DNA of 64,000 nt from Lachnospiraceae bacterium (lineage in GTDB: Bacteria; Bacillota; Clostridia; Lachnospirales; Lachnospiraceae). A program made the translations under genes and the position numbers. Shown piece after piece: positions 22,518-32,213 of this stretch. The notes under the pieces are model-generated. The model searched no databases. It worked only from the letters and a program-made list of their open reading frames with translations, and was not told where the DNA came from. The DNA lies in assembly GCA_017469945.1 (NCBI GenBank), contig JAFUFI010000020.1, positions 1 to 64,000 on the forward strand, given 5' to 3'. Position 1 is the first letter of the stretch. Each line of letters begins with the position of its first letter.

Positions 22518-23375
22518 TCATATTTCGGCTTGTTTGCATATTTCCCAGAATATCACGGCGCTAGCGGCAGCTACGTTGAGAGAATCCACACCGTGCATCA
22601 TAGGTATTTTAACGCGGTAGTCACATTCAGATATCACTTCCTTTGGAAGTCCGTCTCCCTCGGTCCCCATGATTACTGCCAATTTTTCGCCCTCCAGCAT
22701 TTCTTTATCGTCAGGGCATACTGAATCATCTGTGAGCGCCATGGCCACGGTTTTATATCCGAGGGTCTTCAGATCTCGTATCAGTTTTATTCCTGCAGAG
22801 CCCTCTTTGGGAATTTTTGTCCAGGGAAGCTGAAAAACTGTGCCCATACTTACTCTAGATGATCTCCTCGTAAGAGGATCCACCGATGCGTAGGTCAGAA
22901 CCGCGCCATCCATTCCAAGCGCTGCGGCGCTTCTGATTATAGCGCCCACATTTGTGGGATTTACAACATCAAAGAGAACTGTGAGTTTGCTTTTATCTTT
23001 ACAGAATTCATAAAAGTCCGGTACCGCTTTTCTCTTAAAAGCTGCCCAGAGCCCCCTTACAAGGGCGTAGCCCGTCACCCCAGATAAAATATCGGTGTCC
23101 GCGGTATAGACAGTGATTCCCTCCGCAACCGCATCTCCCAGTTTTTCACGTATCATTTTAAATACCGGTCCTGCCTCTGCCTCCATGCGGCTATCCTCAA
23201 CCAGTATCGATAAGGGTGCGTATCCGGCCTCAAGCGCCCGCAGGATCACATAAGCACTTTCAGCTATAAAAATGCCCTCGTCGGGTTCATTGTAGTGATA
23301 TAGTTTTGTCTCTGACAGCCCGGTAAAAAGCTCCAGACCGGGATCTTTCGGATCCGTAATATGTATAATGTTCAT
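22518..23375 (-). CDS. TrmH/SpoU family RNA methyltransferase
   Basis: This 285-residue protein has an N-terminal substrate-binding region (about 1-125) and a C-terminal SPOUT knot. The three SpoU motifs are visible: NPTNVGAIIRSAAALGMDGAVL (about 141-162), AVIMGTEGDGLP (about 233-244) and VKIPMMHGVDSLNVAAASAV (about 254-273). It methylates the 2'-OH of a ribose in rRNA or tRNA; which site cannot be told. It starts 4 bp after the stop codon of the ABC permease upstream on the same strand. Confidence 0.9.
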   Translation of the reverse strand: MNIIHITDPKDPGLELFTGLSETKLYHYNEPDEGIFIAESAYVILRALEAGYAPLSILVEDSRMEAEAGPVFKMIREKLGDAVAEGITVYTADTDILSGVTGYALVRGLWAAFKRKAVPDFYEFCKDKSKLTVLFDVVNPTNVGAIIRSAAALGMDGAVLTYASVDPLTRRSSRVSMGTVFQLPWTKIPKEGSAGIKLIRDLKTLGYKTVAMALTDDSVCPDDKEMLEGEKLAVIMGTEGDGLPKEVISECDYRVKIPMMHGVDSLNVAAASAVIFWEICKQAEI

Positions 23376-23379
23376 TTGT

Positions 23380-24987
23380 TTAATTTCTTAACATTTGGCG
23401 GTTTAGTCTTGAATAAAAAAGTATCGCGAGCAGAAGATACACCACGCTCAGTAAACCAATGGTTATAGGTAGGATCTTGAATGCAATGCCGAGTGCAACC
23501 GCTCCCCCTCCTATAAACATTGTTCCGAACATATTTGGAAGCAGGTAAGACGCAACCGCTCTTCCCTGTTTTATGACCTGTATTTCATTTTCCCAGTCAA
23601 GCTGCATATTCTTTACCCCGACCAGCATCCCGAATGCTGTCGAAAAGAGATTAGCAGTGATCGTGAAACATAATGCCACTATGACTTCCACAAAATTTGC
23701 CTTAAGAGAAATGCAGGACATGACAGTCGCAAATAATCCTACCGGAAGGAAAAGGAAAATGTTAAAAAGCATCTTTCCCTTAAGAACATCCATCATTTTG
23801 ACCGGCAGCGTCTGTATGATCCAGTAGTTTTTTCCTTCAAGTGACATGGAACAGGCGGTGGAGGGTACCATTCCAGTAAAGAAATAAACCAGAACCGGCA
23901 CCACAAGTGAAGCTGAGACATTACTTAAGTCAACCTCCACTCCTGCCATGGAACTGATCATTTTATTTACATTTATAAACAGGATCGCAATACCGAAAAC
24001 AACAGACATGACTGCTCCCATTCCGATATTTGTCATGTATGCAACCGAACCGGTGAAGCGCTTTGCTTCTTTGAAGCAGATACTCATGACAACGCTTTCG
24101 GCCCTAAAGTCTTTGTCCTTTATCTTCGCCTTTGAGGTGTGGGATTCACTCAGCTTTGAATTGATCCTCTTATAGAATTTCGAGAATACAAAAAAGAAGA
24201 CTTCATAAGCCGTTATCGATATTGCAAAGATTAAAATGGTGGCCGGGATGCTGTGATCATTTACCGCATCGGAAAACCATTTTGCCGTGGGGATGAAATC
24301 TGAAGCGTTTGAAAAGGCACCTGCAGAGCCGGTGACTACCTCTTCTATCTTGTTATTCTTGATCATATCTTCGATAAAAAAGCGCACAAAGAAAAGAGGG
24401 ATAACAAGAATGAATGTGAGGATCGTAAGCACAATGTTTTTATGTTTGAATCCTGCGCCAATCCCGCCGACCAGAGCGCTTATTAAAGCCGCGATAAGCA
24501 TCGGTATGACCGGAAGGAAAAACGTAAGTACCACCCAGATGATGACCGAAAGAGCAGATGGTCTTCCTCCGATGATATATCCGATAAGTGATGAAAATGA
24601 CAGCACCAGGGTCCACTTGAGATTTTCAATATAAATGAAAAGGAAGCGGCTTGAGACCACATTTTTCACAGTAAAGGGCATCGACATCAGTAAGTCGATC
24701 TCTTTGAATCCGAACAGGATCCCATGGGCCTTAAAAAGCGTCAGGAAAAAAGAAAGCGCAAAGATGATCGTTGCAGGTAAAACCGGTACAGACTCAGAGA
24801 GTCCAAAATATGACATTCCAAAGGAAACGCCTCCGGTATACATCGCAAGAAGCAGATATATGAAGCCAAAGCCTATGATATTACCGGTGGCCATGCTGCG
24901 CTTTTTCTTGTCATCACTGTGTCTGAGCACATTTATATTGCTGGTAGAAGTCAGCATTGTTTTAAGGAGAAGTATTTGCTCATTCAT
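23380..24987 (-). CDS. ABC exporter permease (ABC-2-like, 535 residues)
   Basis: The protein has about 12 hydrophobic segments, in two blocks around a hydrophilic stretch near residues 280-300, and no ATP-binding motif. It is encoded 8 bp overlapping the ATPase gene upstream, so the pair forms an ABC exporter. The large size and the SMPFTVKNVVSSRF and QTLPVKMMDVLKGKM segments recall the two-block permeases of Firmicutes whose cargo is unknown. It is followed by the RNA methyltransferase after 4 bp. Confidence 0.8.
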   Translation of the reverse strand: MNEQILLLKTMLTSTSNINVLRHSDDKKKRSMATGNIIGFGFIYLLLAMYTGGVSFGMSYFGLSESVPVLPATIIFALSFFLTLFKAHGILFGFKEIDLLMSMPFTVKNVVSSRFLFIYIENLKWTLVLSFSSLIGYIIGGRPSALSVIIWVVLTFFLPVIPMLIAALISALVGGIGAGFKHKNIVLTILTFILVIPLFFVRFFIEDMIKNNKIEEVVTGSAGAFSNASDFIPTAKWFSDAVNDHSIPATILIFAISITAYEVFFFVFSKFYKRINSKLSESHTSKAKIKDKDFRAESVVMSICFKEAKRFTGSVAYMTNIGMGAVMSVVFGIAILFINVNKMISSMAGVEVDLSNVSASLVVPVLVYFFTGMVPSTACSMSLEGKNYWIIQTLPVKMMDVLKGKMLFNIFLFLPVGLFATVMSCISLKANFVEVIVALCFTITANLFSTAFGMLVGVKNMQLDWENEIQVIKQGRAVASYLLPNMFGTMFIGGGAVALGIAFKILPITIGLLSVVYLLLAILFYSRLNRQMLRN

Positions 24988-25699
24988 CTTTTACTGCCTC
25001 CAGGAATACTTCCTCAAGTGTCCTTTCACCGATGAGCTGCTCTACATTTCCGTTTGCGATGATCTTACCTTTTTTGATGATCGCGATCTTGTTGCAGAGC
25101 CTTTCAGCCACATCAAGCACATGTGTCGAAAAGAATACCGCACTTCCGTTTTCACACATTTCATGCATTATCTCTTTTAACGTGAAAGCAGCCTGAGGGT
25201 CCAGCCCCACAAAAGGCTCATCCATAACAAGGAGCTTTGGACTGTGTATAAGGGCACCGATGATGGCAACTTTTTGTTTCATGCCGTGAGAGTATGAAGA
25301 GATCAGACTCTTCAGCGCATCCGCTATACCGAAACGCTTCGCGTAATCTGTGATCTTTTCCTTTCTCTCAGCCTGACTGATACCGAAGGCATCCGCAACG
25401 AAATTAAGGTATTGCATACCTGTAAGATTCTCGTAAAGATCCGGATTATCGGGGATGTATGCAGTCACCTTTTTGCACTCCTGTGCCTCTTTTTTTACAT
25501 CATGGCCGTCAATCTCTATGGTGCCTTCATCAAAGTCCATGACACCCACAACCGCGCGGATCGTGGTACTTTTTCCCGCTCCGTTATGACCTATAAAGCC
25601 GAAGATATCACCGCTTTCCACCGAAAGGCAGACATTATCGCAGGCCTTTTTGTTACCGCCGTATATCTTTGTGTAGTTCTCGATCTTTAATACGCTCAT
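24980..25699 (-). CDS. ABC transporter ATP-binding protein
   Basis: The 239-residue ATPase has Walker A GHNGAGKST (about 35-43), a signature variant YSHGMKQK, Walker B LLVMDEPFVGLDP and the His switch STHVLD. The start at 25699 (MSVLKIENYTKIYGG) has AGGG upstream; the longer frame lacks a ribosome site. It pairs with the overlapping permease gene. No regulator lies next to it. Confidence 0.92.
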   Translation of the reverse strand: MSVLKIENYTKIYGGNKKACDNVCLSVESGDIFGFIGHNGAGKSTTIRAVVGVMDFDEGTIEIDGHDVKKEAQECKKVTAYIPDNPDLYENLTGMQYLNFVADAFGISQAERKEKITDYAKRFGIADALKSLISSYSHGMKQKVAIIGALIHSPKLLVMDEPFVGLDPQAAFTLKEIMHEMCENGSAVFFSTHVLDVAERLCNKIAIIKKGKIIANGNVEQLIGERTLEEVFLEAVKDE

Positions 25700-25850
25700 A
25701 AAAGCCCTCACTTATTTCAATAACATTTATAATAGCAACTTTATTTAACATTATTGTACACTCTTTAAGCCTATTGTCTATCAATAAAATGTAACATTTA
25801 TGCCAGAATAAATGGTAAAAATAGTTGCGATTACTCCTCGTCGAGAATAA

Positions 25851-25872
25851 TGACACAGGGGGACGGGGTCAT
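25851..25872. repeat. REP-like palindrome, half copy
   Basis: TGACACAGGGGGACGGGGTCA, a shortened member of the family found in full at 56308-56396. It lies 11 bp after the stop codon of the GH31 gene. Confidence 0.7.
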
Positions 25873-25883
25873 CCTAACGTTTA

Positions 25884-28151
25884 TCAGTTTTTTATCGTGG
25901 TAAGTTTATACTCTCCCTTTTCGTAGGCGTATCCGTCACCGGCATCCTCGTACAGTTCATACGAAGCCTTGCCGTCTGATGAAAATACCTTCATTTCTAT
26001 CTCTCCGGACTGTTCTTCGCAAGAAAGCGCCGCCTTCTGCATCGGAATAATGCTTCCGTCCTTTACAAATAAAGGAATCCTGTCAAGGCTTGCATCCACG
26101 ATTGCCAGTCTGCCGCCTTCATACTTTTCGCCGGTATAAAAATCAAACCAGTCGCATCCTTCCGGAAGATATACAGGCCAGGTCTTTGCAGAGTCCTTTA
26201 TTTCCTCGCCTTTTTCATCGAAGTACATAGGCTCAGTAACGGGGCAGACCATTATCGATTCGCCGAACATATACTGGTCCGGGATATCCCAGGTCTTTTT
26301 ATCCTCCAGGAAATCAAAGGCAAGAAAACGGATAAATGACCTGTCCTTTAGCCAAACCTTTCCCATCTCGGAATAAATATAAGGCATAAGCGAGTATCTC
26401 AATCTGTTTGCCTTTAACAGGGCATCGTAAAACTCGCCCTTAAAATTCCAGACTTCTCTTCTTAAGTCGGTTCCGTGGGCTCTAAAAACGGGAAGAAAAG
26501 CTCCGAACTGATACCATCTTGTATACAGCTCACAGTAACCGTTGTTTAGCAGAGTATCATCGTATTTTCCGTCCCAGTACCAGAAGCTTCCCTTCTTTAC
26601 AAAGAATGCACCTATATCCATAGTCCAAAAAGGAAGTCCCGAAGCAGAAAAATGTAAACCAATGGCTATCTGATTTTTATATGTCTCCCAGCTTGCGTCC
26701 GTATCCCCGGACCACATGATCGTTCCGTATCTTTGCTGGCCGGTGTAGGCGCTTCTCGTAAGGTTGCAGACTCTCTTCTCCTCAGAAGATGCACGCTGAT
26801 TTTCGTATATCCCCATAGCGTGGAAAAGAGGGAAGCTGTTACTGTATTCATAATCCATACGAAGCCCTGCCTCACTGCAGTACTCCCTGTATAGGTCCCC
26901 CTCTTCGGGGCGCAAAGAATGGTTCCACTCGGGAGTAAGGGGCTCGCTGCTGTCGCACCACCATGCATCGGTTCCGTAGGAGAAATGAGTTCTCTTTAAC
27001 TGGTCAAAATATAAATCTCTTGCCTCCTTTTTGAACGCGTCATACACGCTGCAGGCCGGCAGGAAAAGCTTCTTTTCGGCAAACTCTTTATGATTCTCCG
27101 TATTTGAAGCCATAGTTGGCCAGATTGATATCATAAAGTGAACATGGTCCTTATGAAGCTTGTCTATCATCCCCTTCGGATCCGGAAATCTTTCGGGATC
27201 GTAGGATTTCTGTCCCCATTCATTGTCCTTCCAGCTGATCCAGTCAAGGACAATGCAGTCCATTCCGATACCGAGCTCTCTTGATTTCTGAACGGTTTGA
27301 AGGATCTCTTCCTGATCCTCGTAGCGCTCCTGTGACTGAATGTATCCAAGGCTCCACTTAGGAAGGAGGGACGCTTTTCCCGTAAGAAATCTGTATCCTG
27401 CTACGACCTCATTCATGTTTCCGGCTATGAAGTAGTAATCCGATTCCTGATCCGCTTCAGTATAAATGTAGGTTCCGTCTGAATTGTCGTTAAAGATAAG
27501 GGGACTGTAGGTATCTGTAAGAATACCGTATCCGTTTGTTGACACAAACATTGGAACAGCGATCTTACGGTTTCCCTGATGGATATAAAGGCGCCTGCCG
27601 CGAAGAGAAGCAAAGCCCTTTTCCTGCTGTCCGAATCCGTAGAGAGCTTCCTCGCCGAGTTCAAAGCTAAACCTTATATGAAAGCTTTTTCCCGTAGAAA
27701 TCTTAACGGGCTCCTCGAGGACTTCCTTTTTTCCGTCGGCGGTATCTATAATTCTTGTCTTTTGCTCTACATCCGCAAGTTTAAAAGTCTCAAACTCTTC
27801 AAACTGCTTTGCCTCAAAGTCTCTTTCCTTAAAAAGAAGCTTTCCGGTTCCGCTAAAAAAGCTGACCGAACCGGTATCTCGGTTAACTTTGAGAGTAAGA
27901 TAATCCGAAACCTTTATTTCTATATATTCATCATCCTCTTCTATTTTTTTGAAGGACAGCGTTTCTCTTTTTAGAGTACCGGGCTTATCCTTATCCGAAA
28001 AACTTTCCCTTACCGTAAATCTGACTCTTACTGTTTTCTCGGACTTTGCTTCAAGCGAAAGCGTCCCGTACTGAGATTTGAGAAAGAGCGCCTTCCCTTC
28101 TTCAAATACTTTTTCTATTTTTCTGCTTTTGGGGCCTATAGCTGTAAGCAT
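25884..28151 (-). CDS. GH31 family alpha-glucosidase/alpha-xylosidase
   Basis: This 755-residue enzyme has the GH31 layout: N-terminal beta-sandwich (about 1-240), catalytic barrel (about 260-590) and C-terminal beta domains. The nucleophile is Asp400 in WWCDSSEP and the acid/base Asp483 in SGDTDASWE. The substrate pocket segments YGFGQQEKGF and LDWISWKDNEWGQ match the cytosolic YicI-like group. No signal peptide is present, so it acts on imported oligosaccharides. Whether it prefers glucosides or xylosides cannot be read. Start MLTAIGPKSRK has no upstream competitor. A REP-like repeat follows the stop. Confidence 0.9.
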   Translation of the reverse strand: MLTAIGPKSRKIEKVFEEGKALFLKSQYGTLSLEAKSEKTVRVRFTVRESFSDKDKPGTLKRETLSFKKIEEDDEYIEIKVSDYLTLKVNRDTGSVSFFSGTGKLLFKERDFEAKQFEEFETFKLADVEQKTRIIDTADGKKEVLEEPVKISTGKSFHIRFSFELGEEALYGFGQQEKGFASLRGRRLYIHQGNRKIAVPMFVSTNGYGILTDTYSPLIFNDNSDGTYIYTEADQESDYYFIAGNMNEVVAGYRFLTGKASLLPKWSLGYIQSQERYEDQEEILQTVQKSRELGIGMDCIVLDWISWKDNEWGQKSYDPERFPDPKGMIDKLHKDHVHFMISIWPTMASNTENHKEFAEKKLFLPACSVYDAFKKEARDLYFDQLKRTHFSYGTDAWWCDSSEPLTPEWNHSLRPEEGDLYREYCSEAGLRMDYEYSNSFPLFHAMGIYENQRASSEEKRVCNLTRSAYTGQQRYGTIMWSGDTDASWETYKNQIAIGLHFSASGLPFWTMDIGAFFVKKGSFWYWDGKYDDTLLNNGYCELYTRWYQFGAFLPVFRAHGTDLRREVWNFKGEFYDALLKANRLRYSLMPYIYSEMGKVWLKDRSFIRFLAFDFLEDKKTWDIPDQYMFGESIMVCPVTEPMYFDEKGEEIKDSAKTWPVYLPEGCDWFDFYTGEKYEGGRLAIVDASLDRIPLFVKDGSIIPMQKAALSCEEQSGEIEMKVFSSDGKASYELYEDAGDGYAYEKGEYKLTTIKN

Positions 28152-28172
28152 ATCTTTTCTCCTATTCCCTCT

Positions 28173-28577
28173 TTATATGCCAAGTTTAAATCCCGTACCT
28201 ACAAACTGGGCCACATCACGACCTGTATCATCGGTCACATCCACGATTATAACAGTTGAGTTTTTGCCTGACTTTCGGCATGTTGACTTTGCGAAAAGCT
28301 TTTCCCCCTTCGGCGCACCGAGAAAATTGATGCTGACCTGCTGAGCCACCGTAGGAAGGTGAATACTGTTTGCAAGGACGGCAAAGGCAAAATCCGCCAA
28401 AGTAAAGATTACACCGCCCATTATCCCGCCGTTTGCGTTTTTATGTCCATCTCCAAGAACCAGGCTACACACTACGTATTCCTCGCAGACCTCGTCTATC
28501 TGCATCCCGTTATCCGTAGCGAACCTGTCGTTTTTAAAATACTCTCTTGTTTTTTCCAGATCGGTAAAGTTACCCAT
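28173..28577 (-). CDS. PaaI-like hotdog thioesterase
   Basis: The 134-residue protein has the hotdog-fold features of the PaaI group: GDGHKNANGGIMGGVIFTLADFAFAVLAN (about 45-73), where the Asn-Gly-Gly-Ile and the Asp form the active site region, then STCRKSGKNSTVIIVDVTDDTG. Such enzymes hydrolyse acyl- or aryl-CoA. The start at 28577 follows AGGGAGA; the longer frame reads into the neighbouring repeat and is not used. It is 21 bp from the GH31 start, with which it may be co-transcribed. Confidence 0.88.
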   Translation of the reverse strand: MGNFTDLEKTREYFKNDRFATDNGMQIDEVCEEYVVCSLVLGDGHKNANGGIMGGVIFTLADFAFAVLANSIHLPTVAQQVSINFLGAPKGEKLFAKSTCRKSGKNSTVIIVDVTDDTGRDVAQFVGTGFKLGI

Positions 28578-28595
28578 TTCTCTCCCTTTCAAAAA

Positions 28596-28684
28596 TGACA
28601 CAGGGGGACGGAGATGGGGGTTCATTATCAGAATACTTTAAAAATAATCTGAAAATGACACACCACCTCCGTCCCCGGGGGTCA
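28596..28684. repeat. REP-like palindrome, degenerate copy
   Basis: The left arm TGACACAGGGGGACGGAGAT is followed by GGGGGTTCAT, and a decayed right arm reads CCTCCGTCCCC. It ends 3 bp from the stop codon of the lipoprotein gene at 28688. Confidence 0.7.
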
Positions 28685-28687
28685 AAA

Positions 28688-29632
28688 TTAGTTGCTGCCG
28701 GCTGCAAGCAGCGACTCATATATTCTCATACCCGCGTTGGCAATATATTCCGCGCCGGGTACATCTTTCGATTCAAGGTACTCCTTTAAACCTTCCGCAT
28801 CTCTGTCGAAGGCATAGCCTGCGATCCTGAAAGCCATCTCAAGCTGTTCGAGAGCGGTAAGAACACCCTCAAAATCTCCGTAGTAGCCGTATGATGCGCT
28901 GTAGGGTTCATACCCAACATTTTCATCCCAGAGAACTTCGTTAAGCTCCTCTTCACCCATATCCTTTGCGATCTTCTCCCGAAGCTCCGTATTTAAAAGA
29001 ATATAGTTTCTCGCAAAAGCAGGAATAATTTCTGAAGTCAGCTTATCAAACTCAAAGAAGAAGTTTTCAAGATCTTCCTGATAATCCTGATAAACTTTAA
29101 GCTCCTCACCGGCAATAACGTCGGTCTCCTTTACTTCTCCGGTTTCAGGATCCGTAAGGATTACGTGTACAACACCATCGGTTACGATAAGTCTTTCCGT
29201 TCCGTCATCATATATTTCAACATATCCTGATGTTCCGCGGATACCGCAGATCATGGTTGATGTTCTGATATTAAAGGTTTCATCATCCTCCAAAGGCTTT
29301 TTAACCTCAAAGAAAATGCTTCCCTTTGTAAGGGTCATTTCAAGTTTCTTTCCCTCCTGGGTAAACTCGGCAACACTGCTTTGGTCCATAGATACGACCT
29401 TTACATCGTCAAGTCCAATGGTGGCGCTGGATAAAATCGAAGTTGTAATCTCACTGCCACTGTTTATCCTGAGGTTCTCCTTGATCTTTTTATGCTTTCC
29501 GTTTTCCTCAAGGGTAATTTTTCCTTCATGACCCATAAGCCTCATGGTAGTTGCCTTTAATCTTCCGCATCCCACCAAAGAACATGCAGCCACCAAAAGT
29601 ACGAGGGCCATCGCCAAAAATCTTTTTTTCAT
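28688..29632 (-). CDS. Lipoprotein with a FecR-like domain
   Basis: The 314-residue protein has a lipoprotein signal (MKKRFLAMALVLLVAACSLVGC, Cys22), then a FecR-type beta domain: GHEGKITLEENGKHKKI, SSATIGLDD, GSIFFEVKKPL and the signature STMICGIRGTSGYVEI (about 127-142). The C-terminal half (about 190-314) is helical and unfamiliar. In Firmicutes, FecR-like lipoproteins without a sigma factor partner are surface proteins of unknown role. It follows the orphan pseudopilin gene by 22 bp on the same strand. Confidence 0.8.
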   Translation of the reverse strand: MKKRFLAMALVLLVAACSLVGCGRLKATTMRLMGHEGKITLEENGKHKKIKENLRINSGSEITTSILSSATIGLDDVKVVSMDQSSVAEFTQEGKKLEMTLTKGSIFFEVKKPLEDDETFNIRTSTMICGIRGTSGYVEIYDDGTERLIVTDGVVHVILTDPETGEVKETDVIAGEELKVYQDYQEDLENFFFEFDKLTSEIIPAFARNYILLNTELREKIAKDMGEEELNEVLWDENVGYEPYSASYGYYGDFEGVLTALEQLEMAFRIAGYAFDRDAEGLKEYLESKDVPGAEYIANAGMRIYESLLAAGSN

Positions 29633-29654
29633 AAATCTCTCATTTCCTTAAAAA

Positions 29655-30266
29655 CTATTTCGTATAGGCATCATCAGGATTCGGCCAAAGTCTGAAGCAG
29701 GGATATCCGCCGTATCTGTTATGGTCCGCGGTCCAGACTTCAAGCTGTCCGTTGTCTACCCGCTTGCAGATCCTCCAGGTGTCAACATTACTGAAGTACT
29801 TGTCTTTTCCGGGTAATTTACCTTCTCTTTTTATCTTATAGCTCGGTACAAGGGAAGGATTGTGGGCTTTTGTACTGGCTCCCATCTGAGAGTTTAAACT
29901 TCCGTAAAAACCTGTACTTCCGTCAGATTTTCCGAAATATCCAACGGTTCCATGAAAGCAGTTGTAAGGGTTACTTTCGTTGGAGACGATAAGATAGACG
30001 TTATAGGTTTCCGTTACTCCGTCAACCGTAGCGCTGACTTTTGCTTTTAAATCCGTTCCCTTCTCCCATTGATAAAACGCGTCTGTGTTTTCGGCAAGGG
30101 CTACATACGTCGCGGTAGAAATCCTCTCTGCGGTAACGAGGTCTTTAGCTTTTCTGGATTTGTTAACCTGTTTAACAAACATTGGCGTCAGTACACCTAT
30201 CAGTATCGCCATAACAGCCACAGCAATGATCAGCTCAAGAAGTGAAATACCTTTGTTTTTCTTCAT
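29655..30266 (-). CDS. Orphan type IV pilin/pseudopilin-like protein
   Basis: The 203-residue protein starts MKKNKG followed by ISLLELIIAVAVMAILIG: a class III prepilin leader cleaved after Gly, with Glu at position 5 of the mature protein and a long hydrophobic helix. The rest is a small globular domain with two Cys (near CFHGTVG and RICKR). A good GAGGG site supports the start at 30266. No prepilin peptidase, ATPase or platform gene is in the window, so it must use a machinery encoded elsewhere. The adjacent lipoprotein may be its surface partner. Confidence 0.85.
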   Translation of the reverse strand: MKKNKGISLLELIIAVAVMAILIGVLTPMFVKQVNKSRKAKDLVTAERISTATYVALAENTDAFYQWEKGTDLKAKVSATVDGVTETYNVYLIVSNESNPYNCFHGTVGYFGKSDGSTGFYGSLNSQMGASTKAHNPSLVPSYKIKREGKLPGKDKYFSNVDTWRICKRVDNGQLEVWTADHNRYGGYPCFRLWPNPDDAYTK

Positions 30267-30365
30267 AACATTTCCCTCTTTTTCAAACAACCGTGAAGCC
30301 TGATAAAATGTCACCTATATGTTAATTTAGATTATACTACAAAATCCTCCGCCATAAACATTTTT

Positions 30366-32156
30366 TTAGTTCAGATCCCATCCCTGCAGCTTGTCCAGTA
30401 CCGCAAAAAGAGCATGCTTTCTCTCAGAAGCCATACCGATATAGTCCCCAAACTCCATTACATCAGTAGAGCCGGAATTTTCTGTCCAAAGAGGAAGCCC
30501 TTCGCCGTTTGGATCTCCGGTCTTTATATAGTTTACAAAATATCCCTTCATCACATCACTTAAATGTCTGTCATTTTCATCATAAAGCTTCGATTTCTCC
30601 GGGATATTTCCGTATAAATACACTTCTTCTCCGCTGTGCCAATTGCCGAGTCTTCCGTTATCCTTGACAAAATAATACTGATAAACGGGAATATCATTTG
30701 CACTGGCCAGTCTGTTTAAGCAGTAATGAGGATAATCGAAAAATACCGCCGAATAAATCTCCTCCCAATAAGCCTTAACCTCATCACCGGTGGTTATAGG
30801 ATAGATTTCAAAGACTTCATCCGCAAGATCTCCGAAATAATCCCCTACCTTCTTTTCGTAATTTGAGAGATTAGCCTGGTCGAAAAGGATAAAAGCTTCT
30901 CCTTCATGAAGGTTATACCCGTGGATGATCTTTTCTTCGTTAAACTCTCCCGCAAGATAAGATTCGTGCGGCGTCTTTTCAAGCACATATCCGTCAACAG
31001 TCATATGGTGCTGTGTATCGGCCTCTTTAACGAGTTTCTTCGCATCAATCTTTCTAAGGTCGTTTATATATTCTGCATTATATCTTTCTTTAAGCTCTTT
31101 TCCGCTCTCAAGAGCCTCAGAAAGGAGTCTGAAAGAATGAGTCGGTGAAACGGGGGCCACAGTGGAGCTCTCAAGCAAAACCCTCTTAAACAGTCCGCTT
31201 GCAAGAGGTGATGTGCAAAGAGCGCTTACACAGGCAGAACCCGCCGACTCTCCGGATAAAGTAACATTTTCGGGATCTCCGCCAAAGGCCGCTATATTGT
31301 CCCTTACCCACTCCAAGGCTTTGATCTGGTCAAGGAGTCCGTAATTGCCGGTTGTATTGTTGGGGGACTCGGCAGCAAGATCCTCATCGGCGAAAAATCC
31401 GAATACGCCGAGTCTGTATCCCATATTTACGACGATGACGCCTTCTCTCGCAAGTCCCTGTCCGCTGTAATCCTCGTACCAGGGATGACCTGTCTGAAGA
31501 GATCCTCCGTGTATATAGACAAGTACGGGGAGACCTGTCGCATCTCCGGCCGGCTTCCAAATATTCAGATACAAAGAATCCTCGCTGACCGGTGCCACAA
31601 AGTTATCCTTAAGCGATATCTTGTAATCATGATAGCCGATGATCTGTGCTAAAGAGTTATAAATAGGCAGACTGACAGGTTGCATGCTCATAGGCGCGAA
31701 GGTATCGGCTTCGAGTACGTCGTCCCATGCATCCGGAGAGACAGGCTCCTTCCATCTCAAAGCCCCAACCGGCGGCTTGGCATAGGGGATTCCTGCGTAG
31801 ATTTCTATCTCTCCGTCCTCGGAAACAACACCTCTCACCTGTCCTTTTTCTGTCTCAACTATCCCTGTTCTTACTATATTTTTATAGTCTGCGGCAGGTA
31901 CAGCTTTAACCGGAGGCTTTGTTGCAACGAGGATAACAGCAAAAAGCGCAAAGTATCCCAACCAGCCGAGTACTTTAAAAGTCCCTTTATTTCCGCTTAG
32001 CTTCTTAATAAATAAAATAACAAAACAGCAAGTCAAAACTGCCAAAAGTATAAAACCTGGCACTGTATTCTTACTAAGCTCCAAAACAGCCGCCATGATC
32101 AAAAATACCAATAAAGCGGCTACAATAAATACGATTCTTCCTGATTTCTTTTTCAT
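30366..32156 (-). CDS. Membrane-anchored type B carboxylesterase
   Basis: This 596-residue protein has three N-terminal membrane helices (about 5-27, 32-50, 62-80) followed by a carboxylesterase/lipase fold. Visible features: GIPYAKPPVGALRW, SEDSLYLNIWKP, oxyanion loop YIHGGS, the nucleophile elbow TLSGESAGS (Ser304) and HSGEEVYLYGN, which contains the likely catalytic His. The start at 32156 has GGAAGGAAG upstream. Most type B esterases have no membrane part, so anchoring is unusual; the active domain would face outside if the topology is N-in with three helices. Substrate unknown. Confidence 0.85.
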   Translation of the reverse strand: MKKKSGRIVFIVAALLVFLIMAAVLELSKNTVPGFILLAVLTCCFVILFIKKLSGNKGTFKVLGWLGYFALFAVILVATKPPVKAVPAADYKNIVRTGIVETEKGQVRGVVSEDGEIEIYAGIPYAKPPVGALRWKEPVSPDAWDDVLEADTFAPMSMQPVSLPIYNSLAQIIGYHDYKISLKDNFVAPVSEDSLYLNIWKPAGDATGLPVLVYIHGGSLQTGHPWYEDYSGQGLAREGVIVVNMGYRLGVFGFFADEDLAAESPNNTTGNYGLLDQIKALEWVRDNIAAFGGDPENVTLSGESAGSACVSALCTSPLASGLFKRVLLESSTVAPVSPTHSFRLLSEALESGKELKERYNAEYINDLRKIDAKKLVKEADTQHHMTVDGYVLEKTPHESYLAGEFNEEKIIHGYNLHEGEAFILFDQANLSNYEKKVGDYFGDLADEVFEIYPITTGDEVKAYWEEIYSAVFFDYPHYCLNRLASANDIPVYQYYFVKDNGRLGNWHSGEEVYLYGNIPEKSKLYDENDRHLSDVMKGYFVNYIKTGDPNGEGLPLWTENSGSTDVMEFGDYIGMASERKHALFAVLDKLQGWDLN

Positions 32157-32213
32157 AACTTCCTTCCTTAAAACCATCTTGCCCGATTTAGCGGGCGCAT
32201 GTGCAAAATATAT

